Assembly: GCA_040285825.1 (NCBI GenBank)
Contig: JAUPSS010000004.1
Coordinates: 3,018,550-3,082,549 of the forward strand
Source: Eukaryota sp. TZLM1-RC
Lineage: Eukaryota > Metamonada: BaSk clade
Direction of reading: 5' to 3'
DNA: 64,000 nucleotides
A program made the translations under genes and the position numbers. This document shows, one piece after another, positions 1-11,256 of this stretch. Position 1 is the first letter of the stretch, and the number at the start of each line of letters is the position of its first letter. The notes beneath the pieces were generated by a model. It was not told the DNA's origin. It ran no database searches and saw nothing but the letters and a program-made list of their open reading frames with translations.

Positions 1-157
1 AAAAAAAGCGGGATTCTTTTTCTTGGCCAAGCCAAGTCTAACATCAAAATCCAAGCTTTCAAAAATCTTTGACAATTTTTGTTGAAGCTTTTTACAGCAA
101 AACTGTAAATTAAATAGAGATCGGTTTGGAATTTCTTGAATTGATTGAGGAAAACAT

Positions 158-306
158 TTTTTTTTCTAAAACTTTTTATTCAACAACAAATATGAAATAC
201 ACAATTAAAACTCCACATCCTCAAAACCTGCCTCCCCTACATCAAAACAATTAATCGCTAAAGATTCAGAAAATTTCCCAAAAGAAGATAGTGAATCAGA
301 AAATAG
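158..306 (-). mobile_element. 5'-truncated LINE-D 3' end inserted in LINE-B
   Basis: About 150 bp matching the last 28 codons and 3' UTR of LINE-D (compare 14,850-14,977), with its poly(A) as T-run 158-165. The interrupted LINE-B sequence resumes exactly after it. The flanks carry a duplication of GAAAACATTT (150-159 and 306-315, ends ambiguous within T-runs). This is a target-primed insertion of a severely 5'-truncated copy. Confidence 0.85.
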
Positions 307-373
307 AAAACATTTGGTCCAAATTTGTGGCGGTAATTTTTCAAGTTCACAAGATAACTCATACAAATAGGGA

Positions 374-418
374 TTTTTGGTTTTGAAAATAAATTAAATG
401 AATGAAAACAAAAAAAAA
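374..418 (+). mobile_element. 45-bp LINE-C tail micro-insertion
   Basis: A 45-bp piece resembling the LINE-C 3' UTR (GGTTTTGAAAATAAATTAAA) and ending in an A-run is flanked by a perfect 10-bp duplication CAAATAGGGA (364-373 and 419-428). LINE-B sequence is continuous when the insert and one repeat are removed. It is among the shortest LINE insertions recognisable by eye. Confidence 0.8.
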
Positions 419-2359
419 CAAATAGGGACTACAATTGGGGACTAACAGATGAGAATCATCAGGAAATCTACGAGAAAATTCATAAATAAAATTTTTGCCA
501 CCACCCAAGAATGCTGATTGACACAAAATTGAAGATTTAGTAAAACCAATACCACCCAAATTTGCTGAAGAAAATAAATGGCTTTTCAACATTCCTGGTT
601 CTACATCCAATAAATCAGCAAAAAATTCTGTTCTCAATGAATTAAAAGAACGACAAAAATCTAATGCTATGGAAGGAGCACAAGATCTCAAAATGTGGGT
701 TATTCTCCCAGTGTAGCAAATTTTAAGCATGAAAAATTTAATATGCTTTTCTATATCTAAAGAAGAAATTGAATCAAGTTCAATTTTCATTTTTTCCAAA
801 ATAACTTGCAATTCATTCTGAATTTGAGGCACATTTCCTAACCAACAACCAAGGAACTTAAAAGCATCACTACTATAATTAGTAAAAGGGACAATAGAAT
901 CGTTTATCACGAGGTCTTGAGCAGAAGAGCCAATCAGAAGGCATTTGCTGGCATTAAGATGAAGCCCAATATTTTCATATGAATCGGCAATTTCTTGAGC
1001 AACCAATTCTAGTAAATCAAATGAACCAATCAAGGATATATCATCCATATAAGCAACTATTTTTATAGAAGGGTATTTTTGCTTAATGATATTTAAAGTT
1101 TTGTGAATAGCTAAACAAAACAATAATGGGCCTAAAGGATCTCCCTGCTTCACTCCAGAAGATGATTTAAGACCAAATGAATTAAAATTAAATCTGATTC
1201 TTTACCATAAAAATGGTAGAAAAAACTCGATAGCTCAGGAAAATCAGATTTAATAACTTCAAAAATTGCTTCTCGCTTTACAGAATTAAAAGCATTTTTA
1301 AAGTCGAGATTAAAAATAAAATTATTTTCCTCTGCATTAAAAAAGGTATCAGAGGCAATAGCAGCAACAGAAGCACCATCAATTGTTTTGATTCCAAATT
1401 GATGAGGATTCAAAAATGTAGAAGCTTTGTCTTTGACACGATCGAAGACAATTGATGCTAGCAAACGAGAAAGAGATTCACCAACAGCAATTGGGCGTAT
1501 TCCATCAGGTTTGATTCCGTTTCCAGGCTTTACTAAAGCAATCAGACGTGCTGCGAGTAATTCAAATGGAGGATTAATTTTCAAAACAATCAATTGTTGA
1601 AAGTAGTGGGCTAGATCATCAGCAATTTCGGGAGCACTGGAACACGCTATTTTTAACAGATCAAAAGAAATTCCAGATGGGCCTGCTGCTTTCCCCTTTG
1701 GCAATTTTTGAATAGCTTTAAGAACTTCAATTGCAGTAATAGGATTTTCAATCCAAAAAGGACACACTTCAGGCTTGCTGCACTTGAAATTTTCTTGAGG
1801 ATGCAACTTTTGAAGTTTTTCAAGGGTATCAGAGTTTGCATCAGCCAAAGAAGAGGAAAACAAAGACTGCTTTGCGGCACCATAACGACCACGTAAGCAC
1901 AATTTACGGCAAATTTTTGATTTTACAATTTTTCTATTTCCAAATTTTTTTCTTAAAACAATTTTTGTTTTTTCTAGCAAAATATTTCCAGAAGGATGAA
2001 ATATTCCACTTATTATTTTCAATTCAGAAGTAAAATTTCTCATTTCCATTGAGAAGGGGATTGTGCTGGCGGGACTTATTTCTACTGGGATCCGGATCGG
2101 GGGTCTTACGGTATCAACGGCTTTACAATTCGTACAAAACAGAAGTTTTCGACCATTTCGTGAATCTGCAACATCTTTTTTTGCAAAATGGACAACAAAA
2201 ATTACTGTTTTCAGAAGGGGAAGAAGAGGGAACACTAGAAGCATTTAACTGTTGATCGTCAGAAACATTATTTTCAGCACCTTTCACAACGGCAACAGCT
2301 GGAACAGAACATTTGAGAATTTGTTGAGCAGATTTTAATTCAAATTCTCTTTTTGTTTT

Positions 2360-2853
2360 AGGAATTGATTTGAAAATAGTAAAAACAATACGATTTAGCC
2401 ACAAGCGACGATCAAAACGCTTATTCATTCTTTTTTTCACAAGATTTTCAAAATCATCAATAAAATTCAAAGCAGTTTTTCCAAGACGACCATACAACGA
2501 TATAGCAAATGGGCAAATTTGGTAATCTACATGGCGAACATGTTTCAATTCTTTTAAAGGATTTGCATACTTTTTCCGTTTGTACAATTCGGAGTCATCA
2601 AGGGGGGATACTTCGGATTGAGCATTTTTCAAGGCATTTTTCTTGCATACATCCACTGTTACGACATCAACAACATTCATGACATCATCAAACGAGGGCA
2701 CAACAACATCAGCACGTCGTTTTCCATATTCTGAATCTCTTACGCTTTCATTTATATCAAGAGACCTCAACAAAGGTTCTACAAAAGATTCAATATGATA
2801 GGAATTACACATTGCATGGATTTGATCTCTGACTGCATCATGCAACGTAGAAC
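2360..2853 (-). pseudogene. LINE-C endonuclease-domain fragment
   Basis: The minus-strand reading frame carries the conserved LHDAVRDQIHAMC block, then KRRADVVV...NVVDVVTVD (the RLE (R)xDX13D motif) and the family-typical WLNRIVFTIFKSIPK. It joins LINE-B N-terminal sequence in frame at 2359/2360, so the open frame 2123-2845 is a chimera with an endonuclease end upstream of an N-terminal zinc module. That order is not functional. The other edge meets plus-strand LINE-B; the same edge recurs at 9056/9057. Confidence 0.8.
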
Positions 2854-2857
2854 GAAA

Positions 2858-3052
2858 ATTTTGTTTTGAAAATTAATCCTCCATTTGAATTACTCGCAGC
2901 ACGTCTGATTGCTTTAGTAAAGCCTGGAAACGGAATCAAACCTGATGGAATACGCCCAATTGCTGTTGGTGAATCTCTTTCTCGTTTGCTAGCATCAATT
3001 GTCTTCGATCGTGTCAAAGACAAAGCTTCTACATTTTTGAATCCTCATCAAT
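2858..3052 (+). mobile_element. LINE-B RT fragment (fingers)
   Basis: About 195 bp of LINE-B RT coding sequence on the plus strand (motifs LIALVKPGNGIKPDG and RPIAVGESLSRLL). It lies head-to-head with the LINE-C fragment to its left and is cut on the right by the T-rich start of a minus-strand LINE-C 3' tail. It is the left part of the block found again at 9057-9257. Confidence 0.8.
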
Positions 3053-3934
3053 TTTTTTTTAATTTAATTTTAATTTATTTTCAAAACCACAGTCTAAAAG
3101 TCAATATCTTCAAAACAAGCTTCCACACCATCAAACCTTACAGCAGCAATATTTTCATAATGTGCACTGACAGACATTAAAGCTTTCGAAATCATTTTAG
3201 GAATTGATTTGAAAATAATAAAAACAATACGATTTAGCCACAAGCGACGATCAAAACGCTTATTCATTCTTTTTTTCACAAGATTTTCAAAATCATCAAT
3301 AAAATTCAAAGCAGTTTTTCCAAGACGACCATACAACGATATAGCAAATGGGCAAATTTGGTAATCTACATGGCGAACATGCTTCAATTCTTTTAAAGGA
3401 TTTGCATACTTTTTCCGTTTGTACAATTCGGAGTCATCAAGGGGGGATACTTCGGATTGAGCATTTTTCAAGGCATTTTTCTTGCATACATCCACTGTTA
3501 CGACATCAACAACATTCATGACATCATCAAACGAGGGCACAACAACATCAGCACGTCGTTTTCCATATTCTGAATCTCTTACGCTTTCATTTATATCAAG
3601 AGACCTCAACAAAGGTTCAACAAAAGATTCAATATGATAGGAATTACACATTGCATGAATTTGATCTCTGACTGCATCATGCAACGTAGAACGATAGGAA
3701 ATATATCTATTACAATTAAATAAATGTGATAATGTCAAACCAGCTCCACATTTACAAAACAAATCATTGGGCAAATTACAAGGCCATAAATAACAACGCA
3801 TTCTCATAGCAGTGGTCCATTGGTCGTCATTCAAAAATAGACCATAAATCTGGGGAATTTGATTTATCAAAACTGCAGATGAACTGTCCTTCAAATCAAT
3901 CAAAATATTGGCAAAAGCAGGATTTTCTTTCTTA

Positions 3935-3963
3935 TAATAAAATAAACTTAATTTAAAAAAAAA
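3935..3963 (+). mobile_element. 29-bp A-tailed micro-insertion in LINE-C
   Basis: Compared with the uninterrupted LINE-C at 17,840, a 29-bp segment ending in nine A residues sits here, with TTCTTA repeated on both sides (3929-3934, 3964-3969). It resembles the LINE-B 3' UTR tail (AATAAAATTAAATTT-type). It is probably a target-primed insertion of almost nothing but tail; the short repeat makes this less certain than the insertion at 374. Confidence 0.5.
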
Positions 3964-4334
3964 TTCTTAGCCGTGCTAAGTCGAACAATAAAATCCTTGT
4001 TTTCAAAATTTTTCAAAAGATGTCGTTGGAGCTTTTTCAACGCAAATTTTAATGAATATAAACTTCTGTCTGGAATTTCTTGAATGGATATGGGGAAACA
4101 TGATTGCCATAAGTCGGGAGATAAACTGGATATTTCTTCTCTTAAGTTATCCAGGAATATGCTATTTGTATTTTCAAGAAGATTTTCGGCAAAGGATATC
4201 TTCTAGAGAATTCAAATACAAAATTTTTCCACCACCAATAAATGCAGCTTTGGTCAAATATTTTGATGAATTGAATCCAACACCGCCAAGTTGAACATCA
4301 GAAAAATATGATTTTTCAAAATTGATGGATCAAC

Positions 4335-5559
4335 TTTTTTTTTTAAATTTAATTTTATTCTAAACCTATAAATCAACATCTAAAAAAATCCATCTCTCCC
4401 AAAACAAAAACACTAGATGCAACTCTCTCATAGTGAGATCCAAGAGAAAGCAAAGCATCAGAAACCATCTTCAACATCCCCTTAAAAATAGAAAACACAA
4501 TTCTATTTTGCCAAAACAATCTGTTGAAATTTCTGCCAGTTCTTCTCTTTACAATCATTTCAAAATCATCCAAAAACGTAAAGCAGTTGGTGCAAGTGAA
4601 CCAAAAAGGGAAAATACAAATGGATACAAATTGTATTTTGCATGCTGTAGACTGGCCAATTTGGACAAAGGTTCATTGTATTTTTTGAATTTAAAATTTT
4701 CAGCATTTGAAAGGGGATTATGAATTTCAGAATTAACAAGCCTTTCATTTGAGGCATTACAAGGATCAACAGACATTACATCCAATAAAATGAAGCTTCC
4801 ATCTAATCCAGGTAATATGACATCACCTCTATTATTCTTATGAAAATCATTTTCAGCATCAAACAGATTTGACAACAAAGGTTCCAAGAAGGATTCAATT
4901 CTATGAGATTTACACATACAATATAACTGGTCTCTTACAGCATCATGAACCTTGCTTCTAAAAGTAATAAAATGTTTACAATTTAACAAATGAGTAGTTG
5001 TAATTTCTCGAGAACATTTACAAATTAAATTATGAGGTAAATTATCAGGCCAGATAAAGGAACGAAATCTCATATTCAGAGTCCAAGCAGAATCGGATAA
5101 GAGAGTACCATAAACTTGTGGAATTGTTGTTACTAAGGCAGAAGAAGTACTGTCACACATTTCTTGTAAAAGATTTGCAAAAGCGGGATCTTTTTCTTGG
5201 CCAAGCCAAGTCTAACATCAAAATCCAAGTTTTCAAAAATCTTTGACAATTTTTGTTGAAGCTTTTTACAGCAAAACTGTAAATTAAATAGAGATCGGTT
5301 TGGAATTTCTTGAATTGATTGAGGAAAACATTTGGTCCAAATTTGTGGCGGTAATTTTTCAAGTTCACAAGATAACTCATACAAATAGGGACTACAATTG
5401 GGGACTAACAGATGAGAATCATCAGGAAATCTACGAGAAAATTCATAAATAAAATTTTGCCACCACCCAAGAATGCTGATTGACACAAAATTGAAGATTT
5501 AGTAAAACCAATACCACCCAAATTTGCTGAAGAAAATAAATGGCTTTTCAACATTCCTG
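4335..5559 (-). mobile_element. 5'-truncated LINE-B inserted in LINE-C
   Basis: A 1.2-kb LINE-B 3' part on the minus strand, with poly(A) as the T-run at 4335. The flanks carry the 13-bp duplication TTGATGGATCAAC (4322-4334, 5560-5572), and LINE-C is continuous across it. It encodes the region before the CCHC finger (LPPQIWTKCFPQSIQEIP), the finger (CKCSREITTTHLLNC), KVHDAVRDQLYCMC and the RLE core RGDVILPGLDGSFILLDVMS, ending DVDL-like. Open stretches are 4555-5160 and 5153-5486, broken by small indels. Confidence 0.88.
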
Positions 5560-5865
5560 TTGATGGATCAACAGACATTAAATAAGCCAAAAATTGGGTA
5601 CGTATTTTGTTAAATTGTCTACAAAAATTGTAAGTTAGGGATGGAGGTAATGATCGCAGTAAATGAGTAATTTTTCCAGCATAACAAATTTTCAAAAGAA
5701 AAAACTTAAGATGTTTTTCCAATTCAAGAGTCTTTATGACTTCTAGCTCTTTTTTAATTGAATTTAAATAATTTTCAAGGCTGTCAAGTGTCTTTTCGGC
5801 GGAACCTAAATAGCAACCCAGAAAGCAGAAACTAGTTGAAGTATAATCAATATATGGAACTTCGA

Positions 5866-6297
5866 GGGAAAAATTTTGTATTTGAATTCTCTAGAAGATA
5901 TCCTTTTGCCGAAAATCTTCTTGAAACTACAAATAGCCTATTCCTCGATAACTTAAGAGAAGAAATATCCAGTTTATCTCCCGACTTATGGCAATCATGT
6001 TTCCCCATATCCATTCAAGAAATTCCAGGCAGAAGTTTGTATTCATTAAAATTTGCGTTGAAAAAGCTCCAACGACATCTTTTGAAAAAATTTGAAAGCA
6101 AGGATTATATTGTTCGACTTAGCACGGCTAAGAAACAAAATCCTGCTTTTGCAAATTTTTTGATTGATTTGAAGGACAGTTCATCTGCAGTTTTGATAAA
6201 TCAAATTCCCCAGATTTATCGTCTATTTTTGAATGACGACCAATGGACCACTGCTATGAGAATGCGTTGTTATTTATGGCCTTGTAATTTGCCCAAT
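5866..6297 (+). mobile_element. LINE-C fragment, chimeric at both ends
   Basis: Plus-strand LINE-C from KNFVFEFSRRYPF to MRMRCYLWPCNLPN, just before the CCHC finger. It then switches within a few bases to minus-strand LINE-B at 6298, which gives the frame an odd ENQI ending. The identical join, with the same LINE-C variant residues, is found inverted at 19,614/19,615. The segment is therefore a copy of an already rearranged template. Confidence 0.8.
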
Positions 6298-7920
6298 GAA
6301 AATCAGATTTAATAACTTCAAAAATTGCTTCTCTCTTTACAGAATTAAAAGCATTTTTAAAGTCGAGATTAAAAATAAAATTATTTTCCTCTGCATTAAA
6401 AAAGGTATCAGAGGCAATAGCAGCAACAGAAGCACCATCAATTGTTTTGATTCCAAATTGATGAGGATTCAAAAATGTAGAAGCTTTGTCTTTGACACGA
6501 TCGAAGACAATTGATGCCAGCAAACGAGAAAGAGATTCACCAACAGCAATTGGGCGTATTCCATCAGGTTTGATTCCATTTCCAGGCTTTACTAAAGCAA
6601 TCAGACGTGCAGCGAGTAATTCAAATGGAGGATTAATTTTCAAAACAATTAATTGTTGAAAATAATGGGCTAGATCATCAGCAATTTCGGGAGCACTGGA
6701 ACACGCTATTTTTAACAGATCAAAAGGAATTCCAGATGGGCCTGCTGCTTTCCCCTTTGGCAATTTTTGAATAGCTTTAAGAACTTCAATTGCAGTAATA
6801 GGATTTTCAATCCAAAAAGGACACACTTCAGGCTTGCTGCACTTGAAATTTTCTTGAGGATGCAACTTTTGAAGTTTTTCAAGGGTATCAGAGTTTGCAT
6901 CAGCCAAAGAAGAGGAAAACAAAGACTGCTTTGCGGCACCATAACGACCACGTAAGCACAATTTACGGCAAATTTTTGATTTTACAATTTTTCTATTTCC
7001 AAATTTTTTCTTAAAACAATTTTTGTTTTTTTCTAGCAAAATATTTCCAGAAGGATGAAATATTCCACTTATTATTTTTCAATTCAGAAGTAAAATTTCT
7101 CATTTCCATTGAGAAGGGGATTGTGATGGCGGGACTTATTTCTACTGGGATCCGGATCGGGGGTCTTACGGTATCAACGGCTTTACAATTCGTACAAAAC
7201 AGAAGTTTTCGACCATTTCGTGAATCTGCAACATCTTTTTTTGCAAAATGGACAACAAAAATTACTGTTTTCAGAAGGGGAAGAAGAGGGAACACTAGAA
7301 GCATTTAACTGTTGATCGTCAGAAACATTATTTTCAGCACCTTTCACAACGGCATCAGCTGGAACAGAACATTCGAGAATTTGTTGAGCAGATTTTAATT
7401 CAATTTCTCTTTTTTTGTTTCTCAGGGCATGGTCTCGAATTATGACCACTGAAACCACAAATCGAACATTTTTTTAGAACCTTTTTAATGGCAATGGTTT
7501 CATTTTTTTCAGTTATTTCTATTTTGTCAATTTGTGAGTTAAAAGTAGAAATAGATTTTTGACTTTTCCAGTTTCAGCTGGAGAAAACAAATTTCGAGAA
7601 ACGGAGTTGGTAATAGAACGCGCAACAGAACGTAAGGAACGTAATGGTGGTTTTTGTGTGTTGTTTCTGGTACAATGATCAGTTTTTGAATTGAAATTTT
7701 TTTTGTGAAAAATTTCGAGCATAGCTTGCATTGTGGGGAGAGTGGTTAAGTGAAGGAGATGAGCTTGTTCTGACTGGTAGAATCTTTGCTTGGGCGTTCC
7801 AATCAGTATCAGAGTCACTATCAGCCAAAGGCATTGTTTTGACAGAGAAACAGTACGACTTTGACGCCTTGACAGAAAGTGAAATATGAAAGGGTTGACT
7901 AAGGGAGGGAGAAAAAAAAA
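6298..7920 (-). pseudogene. LINE-B 5' half with intact 5' end
   Basis: Minus-strand LINE-B from its polypyrimidine 5' end (complement of 7895-7920, CTCCCTCCCTTAGTCAACC) through the N-terminus (SDSDTDWNAQAKILP), a gag-type zinc knuckle CSICGFSGHNSRPC (CX2CX4HX4C, about 7430-7475), the CX2C...CX2C module and RT fingers to motif A, stopping at 6298. Frames are broken near 7405, 7200 and 7020-7075, mostly at A/T runs. It lacks a 3' end, which simple target-primed insertion does not explain; recombination or rearrangement after insertion is likely. Confidence 0.8.
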
Positions 7921-8140
7921 GAACATTTACAAATTAAATTATGAGGTAAATTATCAGGCCAGATAAAGGAACGAAATCTCATATTCAGAGTCCAAGCAGA
8001 ATCAGTTAAGAGAGTACCATAAACTTGGGGAATTGTTGTTACTAAGGCAGAAGAAGTACTGTCACACATATCTTGTAAAAGATTTGCAAAAGCGGGATTC
8101 TTTTTCTTGGCCAAGCCAAGTCTAACATCAAAATCCAAGC
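7921..8140 (-). mobile_element. LINE-B internal fragment before the CCHC finger
   Basis: About 220 bp of minus-strand LINE-B coding sequence (FDVRLGLAKKKNPAFANLL ... LVTTIPQVYGTLL ... FIWPDNLPHNLICKC). It abuts the LINE-B 5' end at 7920 and LINE-E at 8140, where AAGCTT is shared by both sequences. Confidence 0.75.
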
Positions 8141-8430
8141 TTTTGTTGAACCACTTGTGCGAAGGTTGTCATCTGAAAATGAAGATGAAAATACTTTTGG
8201 GAAACGCCGTGCTGATTTAATTACCCCTGCGTCTGATGGTGTTATTAAAGTTGTTGATGTTGTTACTGTTGATGTTTGTAAAGACTCAGCAATTGATTTT
8301 GCTAAAAGAGACGAAACTCCACTTTGCTTTGCTGAAAGAGCAAAATCAAAAAGTACAATGAACCCTTATCGCAGCTAGGACGTATTGAGCATGTCAAGTA
8401 TCAGTTGGTTCCATTTGCTGTTTCTCTTTT
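8141..8430 (+). mobile_element. LINE-E endonuclease fragment
   Basis: Plus-strand LINE-E coding for VEPLVRR..., then FGKRRADLITP...IKVVDVVTVDV (the RLE (R)xDX13D core) up to VPFAVSLF, as at 21,840-22,130. A small deletion shifts the frame near 8335. The right end passes directly into the LINE-C 3' tail on the other strand. The same LINE-E/LINE-C edge occurs inverted near 18,705. Confidence 0.75.
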
Positions 8431-9056
8431 TAATTTAATTTATTTTCAAAACCACAGTCTAAAAGTCAATATCTTCAAAACAAGCTTCCACACCATCAAA
8501 CCTCGCAACAGCAATTTCTTCGTAATGTGCACTGACAGACATCAAAGCTTTCGAAATCATTTTAGGAATTGATTTGAAAATAGTAAAAACAATACGATTT
8601 AGCCACAAGCGACGATCAAAACGCTTATTCATTCTTTTTTTCACAAGATTTTCAAAATCATCAATAAAATTCAAAGCAGTTTTTCCAAGCCGACCATACA
8701 ACGATATAGCAAATGGGCAAATTTGGTAATCTACATGGCGAACATGCTTCAATTCTTTTTAAAGGATTTGCATACTTTTTCCGTTTGTACAATTCGGAGT
8801 CATCAAGGGGGATACTTCGGATTGAGCATTTTTCAAGGCATTTTTCTTGCATACATCCACTGTTACGACATCAACAACATTCATGACATCATCAAACGAG
8901 GGCACAACAACATCAGCACGTCGTTTTCCATATTCTGAATCTCTTACGCTTTCATTTATATCAAGAGACCTCAACAAAGGTTCTACAAAAGATTCAATAT
9001 GATAGGAATTACACATTGCATGGATTTGATCTCTGACTGCATCATGCAACGTAGAA
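8431..9056 (-). pseudogene. LINE-C 3' end with endonuclease domain
   Basis: Minus-strand LINE-C from its 3' UTR to LHDAVRDQIHAMC. The open pieces 8459-8752 and 8759-9049 are out of register by small indels near 8755 and 8805 (an extra T after the glutamate-leucine codons and a shortened G-run). The RLE core KRRADVVV...VVDVVTVD is intact. The 5' edge is the head-to-head join to LINE-B at 9056/9057. Confidence 0.8.
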
Positions 9057-11256
9057 CGAAAATTTTGTTTTGAAAATTAATCCTCCATTTGAATTACTCG
9101 CAGCACGTCTGATTGCTTTAGTAAAGCCTGGAAACGGAATCAAACCTGATGGAATACGCCCAATTGCTGTTGGTGAATCTCTTTCTCGTTTGCTAGCATC
9201 AATTGTCTTCGATCGTGTCAAAGACAAAGCTTCTACATTTTTGAATCCTCATCAATTTGGAATCAAAACAATTGATGGTGCTTCTGTTGCTGCTATTGCC
9301 TCTGATACCTTTTTTAATGCAGAGGAAAATAATTTTATTTTTAATCTCGACTTTAAAAATGCTTTTAATTCTGTAAAGCGAGAAGCAATTTTTGAAGTTA
9401 TTAAATCTGATTTTCCTGAGCTATCGAGTTTTTTCTACCATTTTTATGGGAAAGAATCAGATTTAATTTTTAATTCATTTGGTCTTAAATCATCTTCTGG
9501 AGTGAAGCAGGGAGATCCTTTAGGCCCATTATTGTTTTGTTTAGCTATTCACAAAACTTTAAATATCATTAAGCAAAAATACCCTTCTATAAAAATAGTT
9601 GCTTATATGGATGATATATCCTTGATTGGTTCATTTGATTTACTAGAATTGGTTGCTCAAGAAATTGCCGATTCATATGAAAATATTGGGCTTCATCTTA
9701 ATGCCAGCAAATGCCTTCTGATTGGCTCTTCTGCTCAAGACCTCGTGATAAACGATTCTATTGTCCCTTTTACTAATTATAGTAGTGATGCTTTTAAGTT
9801 CCTTGGTTGTTGGTTAGGAAATGTGCCTCAAATTCAGAATGAATTGCAAGTTATTTTGGAAAAAATGAAAATTGAACTTGATTCAATTTCTTCTTTAGAT
9901 ATAGAAAAGCATATTAAATTTTTCATGCTTAAAATTTGCTACACTGGGAGAATAACCCACATTTTGAGATCTTGTGCTCCTTCCATAGCATTAGATTTTT
10001 GTCGTTCTTTTAATTCATTGAGAACAGAATTTTTTGCTGATTTATTGGATGTAGAACCAGGAATGTTGAAAAGCCATTTATTTTCTTCAGCAAATTTGGG
10101 TGGTATTGGTTTTACTAAATCTTCAATTTTGTGTCAATCAGCATTCTTGGGTGGTGGCAAAAATTTTATTTATGAATTTTCTCGTAGATTTCCTGATGAT
10201 TCTCATCTGTTAGTCCCCAATTGTAGTCCCTATTTGTATGAGTTATCTTGTGAACTTGAAAAATTACCGCCACAAATTTGGACCAAATGTTTTCCTCAAT
10301 CAATTCAAGAAATTCCAAACCGATCTCTATTTAATTTACAGTTTTGCTGTAAAAAGCTTCAACGAAAATTGTCAAAGATTTTTGAAAGTTTGGATTTTGA
10401 TGTTAGACTTGGCTTGGCCAAGAAAAAGAATCCCGCTTTTGCAAATCTTTTACAAGATATGTGTGACAGTACTTCTTCTGCCTTAGTAACAACAATTCCA
10501 CAAGTTTATGGTACTCTCTTATCCGATTCTGCTTGGACTCTGAATATGAGATTTCGTTCTATCTGGCCTGATAATTTACCTCATAATTTAATTTGTAAAT
10601 GTTCTCGAGAAATTACAACTACTCATTTGTTAAATTGTAAACATTTTATTACTTTTAGAAGCAAGGTTCATGATGCTGTAAGAGACCAGTTATATTGTAT
10701 GTGTAAATCTCATAGAATTGAATCCTTCTTGGAACCTTTGTTGTCAAATCTGAGAATAATAGAGGTGATGTCATATTACCTGGATTAGATGGAAGCTTCA
10801 TTTTATTGGATGTAATGTCTGTTGATCCTTGTAATGCCTCAAATGAAAGGCTTGTTAATTCTGAAATTCATAATCCCCTTTCAAATGCTGAAAATTTTAA
10901 ATTCAAAAAATACAATGAACCTTTGTCCAAATTGGCCAGTCTACAGCATGCAAAATACAATTTGTATCCATTTGTATTTTCCCTTTTTGGTTCACTTGCA
11001 CCAACTGCTTTACGTTTTTTGGATGATTTTGAAATGATTGTAAAGAGAAGATCTGGCAGAAATTTCAACAGATTGTTTTGGCAAAATAGAATTGTGTTTT
11101 CTATTTTTAAGGGGATGTTGAAGATGGTTTCTGATGCTTTGCTTTCTCTTGGATCTCACTATGAGAGAGTTGCATCTAGTGTTTTTGTATTGGGAGAGAT
11201 GGATTTTTTAGATGTTGATTTATAGGTTTAGAATAAAATTAAATTTTTAAAAAAAA
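9057..11256 (+). pseudogene. LINE-B copy, RT to 3' end, nearly intact
   Basis: The best plus-strand LINE-B copy. Frame 9070-10788 (572 codons) holds RT motifs RPIAVGESLSRLL, NLDFKNAFNSV (catalytic Asp), SSGVKQGDPLGPLLFCLAI, AYMDDISLIG (catalytic Asp pair), the thumb (KICYTGRITHILRS) and the CCHC finger CKCSREITTTHLLNC. A deletion of roughly 30 bp near 10,752, seen against the copy at 15,341-16,549, removes residues just before the RLE core and shifts the frame. Frame 10,806-11,225 continues through the rest of the endonuclease domain to the stop, followed by a short 3' UTR and A-run. The N-terminal third is absent, being replaced by the head-to-head join at 9057. Confidence 0.88.

Larger units (their letters stand above)
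1..2359 (-). pseudogene. LINE-B copy, N-terminal and RT half, frameshifted
   Basis: Read on the minus strand this is the 5' two-thirds of an RLE-type LINE. It holds a CX2C...CX2C zinc module (CPFCKK ... LLFCTNC), RT fingers (GKAAGPSGISFDL), RT motif A (NLDFKNAFNS), motif B (VKQGDPLGPLLF) and the YMDD core. The main open stretches are 1150-2244 and 359-1153. Relative to the plus-strand copy at 9057-11256, one T is missing from a T-run near 1187, which separates them. The upstream end is cut at 2359, where LINE-C sequence begins in frame. Two small insertions interrupt the copy (158-306, 374-418). It runs off the left edge of the window in the region before the CCHC finger. Family membership is certain; coding ability is not expected. 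Confidence 0.85.
3053..5862 (-). pseudogene. LINE-C copy interrupted by a LINE-B insertion
   Basis: LINE-C on the minus strand, 3' end at about 3053, present as 3053-4334 and 5560-5862 around the LINE-B insertion. The open stretch 3094-3903 encodes the CCHC finger (CKCGAGLTLSHLFNC), LHDAVRD, the RLE core KRRADVVV...VVDVVTVD and the C-terminus ending FEDIDF. Further 5' are KNFVFEFSRRYPF and, beyond the insertion, the thumb region (LLKICYAGKITHLLRS). A 29-bp insertion (3935-3963) breaks the frame, and the 5' end is missing at 5862. Confidence 0.82.

Noticed and set aside
1653-1896. Short frames in both strands over LINE-B (and their copies at 6,712-6,955 and 18,740-19,204)
   Set aside because: They are out-of-frame shadows of the RT fingers coding sequence and recur only because that sequence is repeated.
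2123-2845. 240-residue frame with an endonuclease core followed by a zinc module, a possible novel domain order
   Set aside because: It is an accidental in-frame join of a LINE-C 3' piece to a LINE-B 5' piece; neither end is a natural start or stop of an element.
4052-4294. Plus-strand 80-residue frame in the LINE-C copy
   Set aside because: It is antisense to the LINE-C coding frame (FSRRYPFAENLL region).
7519-7926. 135-residue minus-strand frame starting MFFFFLPP
   Set aside because: It is an alternative frame across the LINE-B 5' UTR and N-terminus; the coding frame there is the one with SDSDTDWNAQ and the zinc knuckle.
9057-11256. Bacterial retron or group II intron RT
   Set aside because: Domain order, the C-terminal CCHC/RLE, TSDs and eukaryotic context all fit non-LTR retrotransposons.
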